Positions 22,031-35,720 are shown, counted from the stretch's first letter. The stretch: 64,000 nucleotides of DNA from Parelaphostrongylus tenuis (GCA_019055375.1 JAHQIW010006165.1:117128-181127), one strand, 5' to 3'. The notes: a model not told the origin generated them from the sequence alone. Made by a program: numbers and translations.

Positions 22031-22599
22031 TTTTTATCAGGAAAATAAGCGCAGTGTAGGAATTCTTGGAACTTACGCTATCAAGCGATTACTTATTATT
22101 CAAAGTAAAAGCTGTGTCCTGAAAGAAATACGCGTGTGTGGAACCCATAACTTTTCCTCTTGTCACAGCTCTATTAATAAATCTTTAAAAAAGGTAAACA
22201 TAATTTTTATTTTGTGAGATTTGAGCTGTCGAATGATTACTAGCTTTCTAAGAAAAGAGTTTTGTCCAGCGAATCAAAAACACAATAATGATAACTGCGA
22301 GCGACGAGTGTAAACAATATTATTTTGAATTCTGCAGCATTATAAAAAAGCCGCCTCAACAAGCAAGCCAAATACAGTAGTTTCACGAAATTTTAGCTTT
22401 TGAATACTTACTAACACTCATTGAAAATCCTTGTCCAGCGGAAGCAGTTATTTCTTCTTTTCCCGCCCAATAACCGAAATGAACGACATCATGTTTTGGG
22501 CGTGGATGTTATAGCAACACGATTTAATGATCATTCCAAAGATGTCGCCGATAATAGTGACGACATCCATTATAGGAAGAGACACATCAAATGAAAGCG

Positions 22600-22730
22600 A
22601 GCTGCTGGAAGAGAGCGGGGAAGAAAAAGAGAGAGAGGAGGCAGGAAGTGCAGAGAAAGACGTTGGAAAGGGTGGAAGGAAGATGAAAGGAAGAGAGGAA
22701 GACAAGAGGGGGGAGGGGTGCGGATAAAAC
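22600..22730 (+). repeat. Polypurine tract
   Basis: About 130 bases are almost entirely A and G, with GAGAGAGAGG and AGGAAG words. Short open frames on both strands here are composition artefacts. Confidence 0.7.
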
Positions 22731-22739
22731 AAGATAGAA

Positions 22740-25700
22740 GCTGGAGCTCATGGTGCTCATGAATTATTCAACCTAATCTTGTTAAGATTGTGATTTGCGA
22801 GCCAAAGATATAAATTGTTTGGAGGCAGTAAACAAATTCGTAATGAAGGTGGTAATTTTATCATAAGATTGATGGTGGCTCAGTACCTACTATAGCAAGG
22901 TTGTGAAGAGCGTAGATAGAAGAAACTTGCCAAAAACAATGCAGAGAAAATCTTCATGGTTCTGCAAGAATGCTTGGAATCACCAAATGAAATTAAACCG
23001 ATGACAACTCAACCTGCCAGTAGTTTATCACATCACTTTGGTTAGATTTGTTCTGAGTGTTCAGCGGTGACACGCAAGTGAGGTTTTTATTGGAAAGTCT
23101 GGTTAAGAATAAACCGATGTCAGAACTCGAGGCGAAGCCTAAATCACATGCAACTCTGTCAATGCATATGAAATCTTATTTTTAGAAAAAAAATATCAGG
23201 CTTACGTAGGAATTCGCACACGATCATCCTTCCCCAAGGCTAGCTTGAAGGGGCAACATTCGTTCAATTCGCTCGTTGAGTGAACACTGTTCACTTCGAG
23301 TTGTCCGCGATAATTATCCTTTTGCACATGTCAACGTCTGAATGAGGTACGAGCACTTGATCAAGCAGGATTAGGGTCAGGACTTAGCTGTATAGATCAC
23401 TTTAAAACCGCAGTCAATGTCATAGAATTCAGTAGGGAAATTTACCAGTCTTGTTCTGACTTTTGCCGGTCAATATAAGCTTATAGCAGTGTGGAATCGA
23501 AGAAAATCATGACGCACTTGTCGAGCAGGGAGTGGACCCGGACCCGTCCTACAGATTTTCTCTGACTTTCATGCAAATTCCACAGCGATAATGAGCTTTT
23601 CTATTGATTGCTCACCATACTCGTAAGAAGAGGTTTGACAAGACGACACTATGTCTCCACAGCTGTTTTACAGTTGCATTATAGTGATTAATCAGATTGC
23701 TCGACTATCAGGAAGAGGGCATACGTATTGATGGAAGATTCGTGAACAAATCAAGGTGTATGATCCTCTGACAGAGATCACTTTGTGCTTGTGTCGTAGA
23801 CGTTAAGACATAGAAGATAATATAAGGGAGAATCAGACAGAAGAGAAAAAAACAGGGCCACCTTTGAGCATCTCCAAGAAGTATCCATTATCTAACGGAC
23901 TCAAAACTCAGCATTCACGATTTGATTCAACAGCTTAACCGCCGTTGTGTTATGCAGCAGAGAAGTTAGAGGGTAATTCAACAACATCAAGAATTTTGCA
24001 CAGCTCGCAGAACGTTTGAACAAAGTCTCCTGAAACTCAACTAACACTTCAACGTCTTGTAGTTATACTAATCTGATTTCTTAGAAGCCAATCCAATCTT
24101 TGGGATATAGGAGAACATACATCGACAGCGAGATACAAGGGCTTGTTGCATTAAAAGAAATGAAGATGGCACGTGGACGAAGAGAACAGTAGAATGAACA
24201 CCAAGTGATTGCAAGGTCCTCTTGGAGGACCACTCAAACGATGTGGGACGTATTAAAGGCTTAAGTGATCCATCAGCATTCGCAGAGGGCAATATATAAG
24301 ATGGAATGGGTACCATGGACGTCACCATGTCCGAAGCAGATTAATACTATGGACTGCTATTCCATGATAGAAAAAGCAATGAACGTTATTCTGGTCCCTC
24401 ACTATTAGTGAAAACCGACCGTCCAAGTGATCAATTTATACAAGCTCATTTCCATATGTGAGTGCTCGTCTGTTCCATTAATGTGAGGCTGACGGAAAAC
24501 TCTAAGAAAATCTCTGCTATTTCGAAATGGCAAAGGGTAGACAGCAGTCAATACTCTGGTCGGTCTATGTTCCTCAATTTACGATGTAGTTCTTCTCGGC
24601 AGTTTCTTTCATTGACAAGTTATTGGCAAAATCTCTAAAACAGTATACGCTTGGTAGTTTTTGGCTATGTTTGTTCTTCCTTATGGTTTTTTTTCTTATC
24701 AGTTGGGCAGAAATGCCTTGACTAACCTAAATACAGACATTTTTAAAAATAATGAGTGGTTTTTTTTCTATTTTAAACCATCAAGTCTCGGGTAAAATTG
24801 AGCTCTATGCGATAAAAGCCTTCAAGATTTTCAGATCTTTGTCTGCGAATTTCAACTTCTTCTATTCTATCGAGACAATACAAATTTCCCACAGGCCACG
24901 AACACATTTCTTTTTCGTTTTTCTCTTTTAGATGGAGGTTCATGATTTGAGCACCAAATTGAAGAAATAATTGTTTCGTCCGGCAAAAAACAATGATGTT
25001 TCACAGTATATCGCTTTATCTACAACTAGAGCGCTTGAGTAAGAAAATTTATAAGATTTGACAATTATTCTGAGTTTTTAGGTAGGTTCAATTCTGAATA
25101 TAAACAAAATTGAAAGGTCGCCGTATAAACTCATATACGCTAGTTCAGCGACAGAGCAAATCTTGTCGAAAAACGTGCAGTTTTGCTCCCTTGAGTTTTC
25201 TCCGTATGATGAAGGGTTTTGTCGCCAATTTTTGAAAATGCACCATCGTCGTCAAAGTGTGAGCAATGTTTATATCGCATAATGTCTCTGAATTTCGTAC
25301 CTATTTTTCTAATTTTTCAATTTACGGTGAATTTCCTTTTTTTAGCGTGTTCATACAACTGTGAATCGCTAGTTTAATGATGTAGTCAATTTCTATCAAA
25401 GCTTTGATAAAACACCTTGATACAGTTAAGCTAGAAGCTATGTGATATGACTCAAATTTCTAAAACCAATTTTCAGATCATTTTTATAGAACTTACATTG
25501 ATTGTATTTGACTCGCTTCTACTGCATTCAACCACAACACAGTTCACTATGTAATTACCGCTCATTTGTGAACGAAATTCACCAAGTACGTCTTGCATTA
25601 TGAACTGTAAATGAGAAATCAGTTGAATTAGTCATATATTACGTAACAATTGTATAATATTGATTCTGGTTGTCTTACATCTGAAATGAACATGGCTTCA

Positions 25701-25780
25701 ATCTTATTTTCTGCCTAACTCATTACTTATGAGGAGTACGATTTTAATATAATCTTAAGAGTGCTGAAATACGACCACAC
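22740..25780. other. Intergenic sequence, nothing recognised
   Basis: No exon, repeat arm or RNA could be supported in these 3 kb, apart from vague gene-like base composition around 23700-24400. Confidence 0.35.
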
Positions 25781-26100
25781 CTTGGACCTGCGATGATTTC
25801 GAACCCACTATTACCCTTTATGGGGACCCACTATGTTTCCAATTACACCATTCATGATCTTTCTCTCTCTCTCTCTCATCAGTATTTCTAACATAATCGA
25901 TGGCTGTGAGCAACACTCGTCAATGGGATTGACCTAGAAAGCACAAATGGCTTCAATCCTTGTTATAAGCTTCAAAGGAATAAGTTGAAACACGGGGACA
26001 AGACAGAACAAAGGCAGAGCGAGGGCCTTGATGGTGCAGTGGAGACCGTAGTGAGCTCCTGGAATGGTTGATCAGGAGTTCAATACCAAGTCAGTTTTGA
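25780..26100. mobile_element. Diverged foldback with tRNA-like arms and CT microsatellite
   Basis: Minus-strand B-box-like sequence (GGGTTCGAAATCATCG) near 25800 and a plus-strand arm near 26025-26100 (CCTTGATGGTGCAGTGG, GGAGTTCAATACC) suggest the tRNA-armed family. A CT dinucleotide run lies at about 25858-25880. Confidence 0.4.
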
Positions 26101-26660
26101 AACTTTGCTTGTGTCCTCAGAATTGTTGTAATTATATTTTTTTGAATCATGTCCTGGCGGTTAGAGATGAAATGGGCAGAAATTGATGTTGAAAATAAAT
26201 GGAAGCGGTTCAGATAAGCTGAAAACCTACTATCTAGGGTTTGAGCAGCAGTCAAATATCTCACCAAATAGACTTACTAGTTCAATTTTTGTGATTGCTC
26301 AGATCAGTTGAAATTGTATTGCTGATGTTTATAACGCTTACCTGAACTCTTACTGGTAGTTTTGATTGGTAGATAGCAATTTATTTTCCAAGGACACCTG
26401 AAGGATTTGATGGAAAAATTCCTTGAAAGGCAGTAAGGAGATGACTTTTTTACTATAAGCGTTAATGTTCTGAAAATGTGTTTTCACAATACTTCATTAA
26501 CAACGCTGACACTTACGCGTAACGCGATCTCTCTAAAAGTCATTTGAAACAAAACTAATGACGACTTTTGATTTTAAGCCCATTTACTTCAATTCATATC
26601 TTACTTTTTTGATGTTAGTCAAAACTACAGAGATCAACAGACCTTTACCTAAAAAAATGT

Positions 26661-26915
26661 TTGTCTTTTTGTTTCATTATGACTGGACAATTCACGAAAC
26701 GCAACTCTCTCATTCTTCTAAGTTGGGACTCGTATCTCCAATACGAAGGAAATTCAGCAGGCGGTATTGCGTTAGGACACGATGATGTCCTAGCTCTGGT
26801 AATGCGCATGCGTAGAAAATTTCCAAAAATCAATCTTTTTCTATTTCTGAGGAGTTCAACTCGAGGTTTACTAATAGAAAATGCTTGCAAAGTTTGTGGG
26901 CAACTTGAGGCAAAG
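26661..26915 (+). CDS. Possible single exon, unknown protein
   Basis: An open frame reading WDSYLQYEGNSAGGIALG, then DDVLALVMRMRRKFPKIN and ENACKVCGQLEAK, stops at a plausible donor (AAAG|GTAAAA at 26916). The peptide is not low-complexity and does not fall in a recognised repeat. No start, partner exon or family was identified. Confidence 0.25.
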
Positions 26916-27079
26916 GTAAAATTTTTTTTACAAGCATTCGTACTATTATAACCCATGGCCACTCTATTCGTGAAAGATATGTTTTTGGAAAGTTAGATTG
27001 GTCGCGTAAAGGCCAATGTAGTATTTCTGAAAAATTCATTCGCACTTCTTCTGCGTTTTACAAGGGTATGGGTCGAAAA

Positions 27080-27480
27080 GAATGCTTCAAGCCATTTCGA
27101 GGTTGGTACGCCAGTGGTCTACGTACGTTTCGGCGGTCCCGCCTCCTCATGAAAGCCACATGCCCGCACTCAGGTCTCACTACTGATAGTACGGACAGGG
27201 AGACGTTGTTATGGTGAAATTGCGGCTTCCACGTTTTCACCAACCTATTCCAGTTAATGGCATATGGATGTTGATTTAGACAATGCTCCTTACATACCGT
27301 CGACGGAAATAAAACGGGCGAAATTTTTGGAAGCGCAATCTCAACGCAACAACATCTCTTACTTTCTGTTATCAGTAAGGAGACCTGCGCGCGGGACGTA
27401 TGGCCCCGATGAGGCAGGCGACTACCAAGACATACGTGAGCTAGTGATGTACCAACCTCCAAATGGTTTGATACAAACTC
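27080..27480. mobile_element. F2-related foldback, strongly diverged
   Basis: Left arm GAGGTTGGTACGCCAG and right arm GATGTACCAACCTCC are inverted. The left arm keeps a minus-strand remnant (about 27112-27158) of stem II GGCGG/CCGCC plus GAAAC, with a mutated first core. The right arm has CCGATGA at 27406-27412. No working ribozyme is left. Confidence 0.5.
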
Positions 27481-29427
27481 TTCGAGAATATTGAGTGTTT
27501 ACAACAACGTCGTATAAACCAGTCGCACGTAAGGGTAAGATTTGATAATGCTTACAAAACACTTTTTCATACCCCGCTGATATGAATGCATTATCTCCTG
27601 TTGTTGTCTCGCCGTCTTTTAAAACATGACAGTTGCATGGTAGAAATTCTGATGACAATAGGATGGGGTTAACTAAAATAAACGTACATATATCGTTAAT
27701 ATCAATATGCGGTGCTGGTTTTTACTTCCGTTTATAGCCCTCAGTAAGTCGCTAATCTTTGAACTGCACCATCGCCGAAGGATTCTTGTCTGGAAACAAA
27801 TGTTAAATGCACCCTAGAACAAGCTTAACCTTAACATATTCTCAAGACAATGTTTCCATATTCAAGTGAAAATTATTAGCTTTCTTGATTGTAGACCAGC
27901 AAATCTCACCTCTCAGGAAACCTGATTAAAATAAAGAGCATCGAAACTAACGGACCTATATCAGCGATGATGCAGGTAAGCGTATTCTGATGAAACACTT
28001 TTTGATATTGCTGAATGCATTATTAAAAGCCCATAGTCTTTTAGCGAACAAGAGAAATTATTCTATAAATTCCCTACAATACCAAGTCTCTTAGTATACA
28101 GTCATCACAAAATAGCCGATTGTTGACGAAAAACCAGCACAAGACTGATAGCAACGACTGTTCAGCATTCCTAAAATTCCTCGTTTATTTCTGAACATGC
28201 CAAGCACTAAAGTGATTTGTCCTATAAACATTAGGGCCTAGTGGACAGTTTATATTATATCCTTTCATTTTCATGGGATACGGTCAACTAAGCTTCCAAG
28301 CGCTGCGGAATTAGTTTCGACTTGGAAAAATCGTACTAACAGTACTTTTTCCAAATTTGATCTTTACAAAAAAAAAGAAATTAATTTGAAGATGACGTAT
28401 CAGGTTTGAATCGAACGACGAGTCGATCATTTATTCTCGTTTCTGAATTATAACCTCATTATTGGCATCGTACTTTCGCACCTCTCATCATCTAGCAATG
28501 TTCTGCACATCTCCAACCGCACCGCGTTTTCATCACACTGAAAGTCTGGTCCATAACAGACTACATCACATGTTGGCTCAAGTAATAATTATCAGTTATA
28601 CCCAATGATGTAGAGGGATGTGCAAACCTTTTGCGTTAGGCGGAACTCGGAAGTTTTGCACATCACTCTGCATCAAAGGGTATATTGGCCACTTCGTACC
28701 CACTGCTAGAAGCGGTTGAATAAAGAAGAATTTTAATTGATCATCATTATCCAATATCTGTCAGCGTGACTGGGTCCAATGTCAAAACCGACTACTCGGG
28801 CCAGGTCGTTGACGGTTGGCGGCTAACACATAGATGCGCTGTAGCGTAGAAGAAGTGGTGTGCAAAATGGGCATCAGTAGTGTAACGGGTTAATGCACGC
28901 ACTCCCTTGAGTTTCGTTTTGGATAATCATACAATTGTTAAATGATCTTCAAAATCTTCATATGTATTCGCGTAGTCATTTTACAGCATCAGTGCGAAAA
29001 AGCAACTTTTCCTCGCCCTTTTAATAATAAGCATTTCATAATTATTTCCAAAGTTAGACAGGCCATCAAATTTCTATTAAGATTTCTAAAGCATATTTGA
29101 GGCAGTTATGGTCACGTCTCATGCTGCAGACTGTTTATTGGATCCTAACATTCTCAATTTTATTAGCTTTTTTGGTCAACAATGAGAGGTGTTTTCAAAC
29201 TGTAAACGTAAAGGTTTGCTTCTGCCTATCCTAATTCATACCAGTTTATTAGATCAGCCAGATATAAAAGTACCAAAGGCTTTCTACATTGCACACAATA
29301 AATCTTCAGACTGACTGATTATTCAACAAATTTTTCTTGATAGTTCATCGCCTCCATAAGGCAACGATATGGAAAAAATTACATTAGGGTAATGTCCAAT
29401 CGGAGCACTGCACGGCCGATCTTCGTA
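27481..29427. other. Intergenic sequence with an F1 end remnant
   Basis: 28545-28600 carries an F1 arm end (CATCACATGTTGGCTCAAGT). Otherwise nothing is recognised. Confidence 0.4.
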
Positions 29428-31426
29428 TCATGACACGGCTGCGACTGCCCAGAAGAAGTGTGATCCAAGCGGACCCAATGCCAAGGTCCGAACTACTTTG
29501 TTCACCCCGCTTTGCCACATCTGTCTCGACCAATTCGCCATGATAACATTTGTCGTCTACAATAATCTTCCTCTCTTCAAAACAGTGCTTCAAAGGAAAA
29601 AAATGAACTTCAAACCGTGAGAGTTCCTGTAATTGATAAATGTGAACTGGGAACAGCCTCAACTAATTGTTGTGGTTCGCTACCGCCTAATTTGCACATA
29701 TCAATGTTACATAATAAGGTCACTGTATTGCCAAAGATTACGCATTTCGGCCTCATTCCCTCCATAGCTGCAAATGATTTCTTTATCCTTGAGTTAACTC
29801 GACTTGCAAAATCGAACAAAGTATAGAATTAAGTTCGGCACGTGAATTCTGATTTATTCGACAAGCTTCGATGCCAAAGGCATGTCTTTAGCAGAAAAAG
29901 GCAAGCAAGTTCTTACAATGGCTTTATGCTCGTTGTCTGCTTGTTTTTATGCTAAACTCCTCTATGATGTAACTCTCTATGATGTATCACTACGTTTAAA
30001 CATACCCAGTGAAATTGAGCAGTTTCAAATATGTATAATTGTCAAAAAATCTATATTGACTGCTTTGAGCATTAAAATGATGTTATGAGTATTCACTGAT
30101 GTAGGGTATGCTAAACCTTGAGCCTTGCATGGGGGTTGAACCTGCTTCTTAGGCTGCCTAGGTGCGCTCGCTAGCCACTGCAGCGCCGTGACTCCTGTTT
30201 TGCTCCCATTCGTTCAGCGATGCAAAACGCTGTAGTAATTAGTACGCGCTTTATCAAACGGTCAATATGCGGATTTAGTTTCTACTCAAAACCTAAACTT
30301 TTGATATCAATGAGCATTAGTGGGCCAACCCATGAATACTTCACAATGTAGATTAAAATTCAAGAAAGTACATTTTTTGATTTGCTCTGCGTAAAGCAAA
30401 TTCATATATCCTCCTCTCAAATGAATTTGTTTGCACAATGAAAACACCGCATAGTGAAAAGCTAATCAAATAATGTGTATATTATCGTTAAAAATTCGTG
30501 TTTTTTAAGGTTTGGAAAGGCTCTCCTTCTAAAGTAGGTACTTGTTCTGTTTGCATATTGAGTTTGCCGGAGGAGCGTTGAATACGGAAAACACACATCT
30601 GAAGGCTACTGCAGGGTTAACATGGTTAACTTCCACAGCTTTACATTCCAGTGGTGAGTAGTTTATGCTGACAGTGAGCTGATTTAAAATGGCTGAGATT
30701 AAGGCATCGGACAATCCGGCAGCACGACCCTGCCTTTCGATCAAATACCTTGAAAACACAGTTTTCGCTAGGTGGTAAAGTATACGGAGCTAAAGCTGTA
30801 CAGATCGCATTAATATCAAATGTACGCAAGATAACCGGAATTCGGAGCCCTTGGTGAGCGTATTCAAAAATTGAACTAACGCTGCATCACAATCGCATCA
30901 CAATACGCATCACAAATGCTCTGGCTGCTGCTTCATTCGATGACATACCGGCGACCTGAGCAGTTGCACCAGCTGCTAGAAGAGAAAGTCATAGTTACCG
31001 GCAAAGAGAAGTAGAAACGTTGAAGGTCTTCGAGCTCACTGCAGCTGAATCTCACCGCTCATCGAGTGAGTGAATTAAAGTCCAGATGAATATAACAATA
31101 TTTCAATCGTGCAACTCAAAGTTCTGATTACCAAAGTTAGTTGAATGAATTAGATGATTCTCGCTATAAATTCAAGAAGTCCCACCCTTGCTGATCTGTA
31201 TGCTAATCTATCTGTCTAAAATCGTGCTCTATGCTCTACAAAACTTTTCTAATAATTAGAGTTAGTTAAGATTATTAAGATTCTTATATTTATGCCCCAA
31301 AAACGTTTGATAAAGCAACATTCAAAAAACTAAGAAGAAAGATACTTGGTCTACCTGGAAGCGTTCCACAACCCCAAACTGCTGTGAAGGTGAGCAGAGG
31401 AATTATGAATAGACGTGCCGAAACAT
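29428..31426 (-). pseudogene. Secreted-protein family, locus C (five exons; exons 4-5 open)
   Basis: Minus strand. Exon 1 (~31426-31346) is a damaged signal peptide ending in a TAVWGCGTLPGRP stretch. Exon 2 (from 31038, after CTGCAG, to about 30890) has SSKTFNVST, SLPVTMTF and AQVAGMSSNEAAARAFV separated by two frameshifts. Exon 3 (30748-~30621) has LSDALISAIL and NQLTVSINYSPLECKAVEV after a 4-base deletion that breaks its frame. Exon 4 (29767-29616, TTTGCAG acceptor) is fully open with CVIFGNTVTLLC and ends TGTLT. A 59 bp intron (29557-29615) leads to exon 5 (29556-29428), open to its TGA with TTNVIMANWSRQMW and LGPLGSHFF. Exons 4 and 5 keep phase and splice signals, so this locus decayed most recently at its 5' half, or these exons could still be used. 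Intron 3 (29768-30620) carries a tRNA-like insertion. Confidence 0.78.
30115..30195 (-). repeat. tRNA-like sequence
   Basis: The minus strand shows a B-box-like GGTTCAACCCCC and an A-box-like GCTGCAGTGGCTAGCG, in tRNA order and at tRNA spacing. Acceptor ends do not pair, so it is a tRNA-derived repeat rather than a tRNA gene. It lies within intron 3 of locus C. Confidence 0.45.
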
Positions 31427-31949
31427 ACAGTTGTGTCTACCAGATCGGTCATTTTTAACAAACAGTTTTAAGGACATTGAAAAACATTACCTATTGGCAG
31501 ATTTGAGCAAGGGTCATCATTTCTCGTTTTTTTGTCAGGCTATCTTAAAATTAGCAGTGAAGCTAGTTTTCCTGTGTCGCTAGGTCGTGGTTGTGGAGGT
31601 GACATGACTTTTTCAAAAGTTTTACGTAGCTCTAAGCTGAACAAATCGAAATTAAATTCTTAGAATAGTCTTTCTGATCACCATGAGCAAAGGACGTCTT
31701 TGAAACGTGGGATACGAAACGAGAAATGATGCATGTAAAATGTTAAATGCGAACAACGTACGTGATAGCGATGAATCATCGAATGCGCTGAATTTTTATT
31801 GTTATTGCCTAGTTTCTGCTCCGCCCACCCAATTTTTTATTGAGGACAGCATTGAATTTTGGCTTATAGGACGTACCAAGATGGGTACTTTCCCGTTATA
31901 CATGCGCCGTATCGACCCTTTGTGAAAAACGTATTTATTGGGCTTTTTC

Positions 31950-32900
31950 AATTTTAAATAATCGTTTGATAGCACAACTTATAAAAATTTGAACGTATAT
32001 TTCGTTTTCCAAAAAAACCTTCTAATTGCGCTGAGAGAGCAAAATAATAATTTGTTCCTCATTCAAAGATTTCTCGCTGAACCAGGCCTCTCTCTTATAG
32101 CTTTAACAACCAAACAATAGACCAAATCTCATGAATTCCAATAATGTTTTGGTTCCTTGAACGAACTTCTTAGTGCTTCATGGGAACCAAGGAAAAACTG
32201 TGTTTAGCACCCGATGCTTTGCTTCCCGTTTGCGAAAACCAACGTTCTTTTGACTGTTACAGCGTAATACGAGGTCGATATTCAGAAATGAACTAGATTA
32301 CTGGATATTCCTATTATTAATCTATCAAATAATTACTAAAACTCCGAAGGAATGGTTTTGGTCAAAGAGAAATTTCTGAATGAGAAACAAATTATCATTA
32401 TGCTCTTTCAGCGCAATAATGTTGCCTCTACAAGGAAAAAATGCAACCACTAAAATTCTTATGACTTGAACTATCTTTTGTCATTGATTATTGAAAACGA
32501 CCGAAGAATACGCTTTTTATAAGGTATCGAAGTGAAACGGACAACACAAGTGATCCAGGGTAACGGAAACCCAATCTTCTTTGGGCTGCTACAGCGTAAT
32601 GCGTATTTCATTCTAAAACCAATAATTCTCTGAAATTCTTAAAATTTGATCTATCGCACTGGTTTCTAAAACTCGAAAGGAGAGTGCTTTGATCAATGAG
32701 AAATCTTTGAATGAGTAACAACTAATTGCTTTGCCTTCAGCGCAATAATAAGGCCTTTTAAAGATGGAATACATCACCCTAGTCCTTTTGATTCAAGCTA
32801 TTTAACGATCTTCTAATCATAAAAAAAAAGCAAATAAGCTTTCTCTGAAGGGTTGTAAACAGCGCTTATATAACGGAAAAGTACCTCAAAAAGTACAGAA
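31950..32900. repeat. R5 repeat, copy homologous to 51400-52340
   Basis: Direct-orientation homology to the 51.4-52.3 kb block: GCTTCAT(G/A)(G/A)GAACCAA, ACGAGGTC.ATAT, and GAGAAATCTTTG.ATGAG then CTTTCAGCGCAATAA. Within each block the CTTTCAGCGCAAT unit recurs inverted (ATTGCGCTGA), so the repeat is built of inverted units. Confidence 0.6.
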
Positions 32901-33899
32901 ACGAAACGCCTTCAATTGTAAAAAATGCACATTTGAGAAGAAAAATTGTTATTGTTTTATTGAAAACATTATACTTTCTCACTTTCTATTATTTCTCTCT
33001 CTACTACATTGCGCTTACAAGGTCTTCTCTGAAGGCAAAACCGTCTTTGTAAGCGAAAAAGTCAAATGTTGGAGTATTTTCTTTTATATCGTAATTGGCT
33101 TAGTCAACAAAGGATATATAACTAAATGGTAGTGTCAAGGTCCAACAGAAATCGGTATTTATGTTTACCTTTTTAATCTTTATACTTCACAATGATAGCA
33201 ATTAGAGCAAATATAAAACTAATTACAAAACTTCCGTATATAAGGGGAGGGAAGCGCAAAGGGCAGTGCGTCAGTAGTGCGGTTTATCAGGAAGCAAAAA
33301 TTCCTGCCTTGAGGTAATGTCCTGGGTAGTGTGTTCACTTTTTCAGAGTTTTAGATATCTAAACGTCTGACGAAAATTTTATGGTAACAAATGCGAATTA
33401 CAAATGCCGATATATGCACACAGACCAGGTCCGGTGACGGTTGGGTGCTGACTGCTATGCTTCAAATAACATATTTATTCACCCTTCCTGACGTTTCAAT
33501 AAATATTCGATAGCTTCAATCTCAAGAGTTTGACGGTATTTTCATTTTCCAAGTGGTTTTTTTTTTATCAATATGTGGAAGTAAATATAGAATTCTTTTA
33601 ACATTCAAATGTCTTTCGCTAGAGACAACTTTCCATTTAGACTTTCAATAACTAACGGTAGTACAAATTCCAAAGACGTCAATGATGTACTCGTCTTTAA
33701 GAAGGATTTTTTGCCTGCGTTATTACAATTAAAGGAATACTGAGTTCCGCACCCGACGCCATCTCAATGGCGCAGCTCAATTCACATGTGGCGTGCGACT
33801 CGCAAAAAGCGTGCCTAGTGCAAATCTCAATTTCTTTTACTCTAACCAGTGCCCTAAGAAATTTTTTCAGGATCAAGCAGATCAATGAAATTGTTGAAG

Positions 33900-35050
33900 C
33901 TTGTGTTATCGAATGGATTTTAGGGATTTCGAATGGAAAGCTATATATAGTGGAAAGAATTTAATGTGTAACACAGATTTACTCTTAGTGCTACAGCGCT
34001 CTCTGAAAAATTCCTTTGCGAAAAGCAAAAGCGCCACTATTGAAATTCTGAAAGATTTAGACTTTCGACTGGTTACTGGAAGCGATAGCTTGATGCCAAT
34101 GATGGACTACATCCACGTACCTGTGCAAGATATGCCGCGCGGCATGTGAGTGCAATCTGAAGATCATTGCTGCAGCAAAATGAAATTTCTTTCGAAAACC
34201 AAAAAACACTATTCAAGTTTGTTGAAATTTGTGCTACTGATTAAATAGTCTTCTAGGGGAAAGTTTTTCTAATCGAAAAATGCTTCAGTATAAAAAAAAA
34301 TTTTATTTTTGCTATTAAATCGTAATGCTATGGCTATTCAAAAATAAAATCGTAATGCTATGACTATTCAAAAATAAAATATTCCATTCAGTCCTCAAGA
34401 GTCGAGCTGTCAACTGATTATCAAAAATAATCACAAGGGAGTGAATGATCGTTCCTTTGAGCATGGGTGCGTATAAGAGCGCAGTACCAATAAGTGCATT
34501 TTTGAAATCGCTGAGATATGTGGTAACGAAGATCTTGGATTTTTCAAGTAAAAGCTCTATTAAACTGAAAAATGTTGAATGTGAAACGGAATTTTGTCTT
34601 TACTGTTATGGCAAATTATAAAGGCAATTGAAAAAAAACAGGGAAAACCGTTCAAATTATGGACATTTTAAGCTTTCAAATTATTGCTAAAGCTTCGAAG
34701 GAAAAGTAAAAAATGCGTTCATTACAAGTTGCTGAAAATGGGTTGCAATTAGTAGGAAAGCAAACTTGGTTTTTCAAAAAAACTTTTTATTGAGCTGCAA
34801 CACTGAAATGGAGATTTAACTTCACACGCGGCTACTTTTGAATTGCACTGCTTGGTTAACACGAGCAACCTCTGCACCCTAGTCGGCAAAAAATGCGCTC
34901 CGAACGAAACTGAATTTTCTTCTGGCTATGCAATAAAAAGTCTTTTCTGAAAAACGAAAGCTTATGATTGAAATTGTTAAATTTGTGCTATCGATTGGTT
35001 ATTAATAATTTAAGAAAGAGTGCTTTGTCTAGCGAAAAAAAATCTTGAAC
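33900..35050. repeat. R5-type degenerate repeat region
   Basis: Loose copies of the GCTATCGATTGGTTATTAATA, TTTGTCTAGCGAAAAA and CAATAAAAAGTCTTTT type words. The two frames at 33767 and 33901 are antisense or chance frames in this DNA. Confidence 0.4.
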
Positions 35051-35054
35051 ATCG

Positions 35055-35395
35055 TATTGATACCTTTCTTTCGCGTGCTTTATTAAGACCACGCTCAAAT
35101 TTCAATAAAATCTTTTCATTATTACCTGAGCCAACTTGCCATGTGGTCTGGTAAGGGCTCTTGTACAGCCTGATACACGTGTTTCGTCCTTACAGACTCG
35201 TCAGTAGGACAGATGTCGTCGTCTTTCGATATTTTCATAGTCGGTTTTCTCGGGAGCTTTGCTTCCTTGCAGAGTTGTCAAAGACGAACGTTTTACACTC
35301 TATTTCAAGCGAAATTTTCACCTAACACAGAGTGTTTTTGCACTCGATTGCTCGCTGGCTGGTTTTTTTTATCATCATATTAAATTTTTATTCCT
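35055..35395. mobile_element. F1 element, one arm plus central region
   Basis: Carries GACCACGCTCAAATTTCAAT, the GAGCCAACTTGCCATGTGG signature, a ribozyme, and the F1 centre (CTCGGGAGCTTTGCTTCC, CAAGCGAAATTTTCACC, GATTGCTCGCTGGCTGG). The second arm is absent. Confidence 0.75.
35168..35210 (-). ncRNA. Hammerhead ribozyme, F1 family, stem I damaged
   Basis: The minus strand retains CTGACGA, stem II GTCT/GGAC, GAAA and ACACGTGT exactly. Stem I (GTCCTA against TCAGGC) has two mismatches next to the cleavage site. Confidence 0.68.
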
Positions 35396-35519
35396 TCTAT
35401 TACACTGTAACAATAAATTTCTTAAGAAGTGGATTAGTTGTTAGAATTTCGATATTTCGGTCACCGAATATTGTTAAAAGCCAAAATAAAAGCAAAAAAA
35501 AGAAACCTTTTTGGCAACA

Positions 35520-35720
35520 GGCTTAAATTGGGTGAGGTTAGGGGAAAAGTATTGTTCGGTATTGGCTTCATGGATGTTTCCAACACAAGAAGCAAAGCTT
35601 ATAATCATCAGTGGAATGAATGTACCTATGATTATATCATTACTCTAGAGTTGCCGAAATTCGAGCCTTATGTGGGGTGGATTTCAAATTTAAGAAAGGA
35701 ACACTTCAAAAAACTCTAAC
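35520..35720 (+). other. Open stretch after an acceptor-like site, unassigned
   Basis: After GGCAACAG at 35514-35521 an open frame reads GKVLFGIGFMDVSNTRS and DYIITLELPKFEPYVGW, ending at TAA near 35717. No family or partner exon is visible; it may be chance. Confidence 0.2.

Noticed and set aside
22448..22732. A serine- and leucine-rich 94-codon minus frame
   Set aside because: It is the translation of a polypurine tract (low complexity) and has no independent support.
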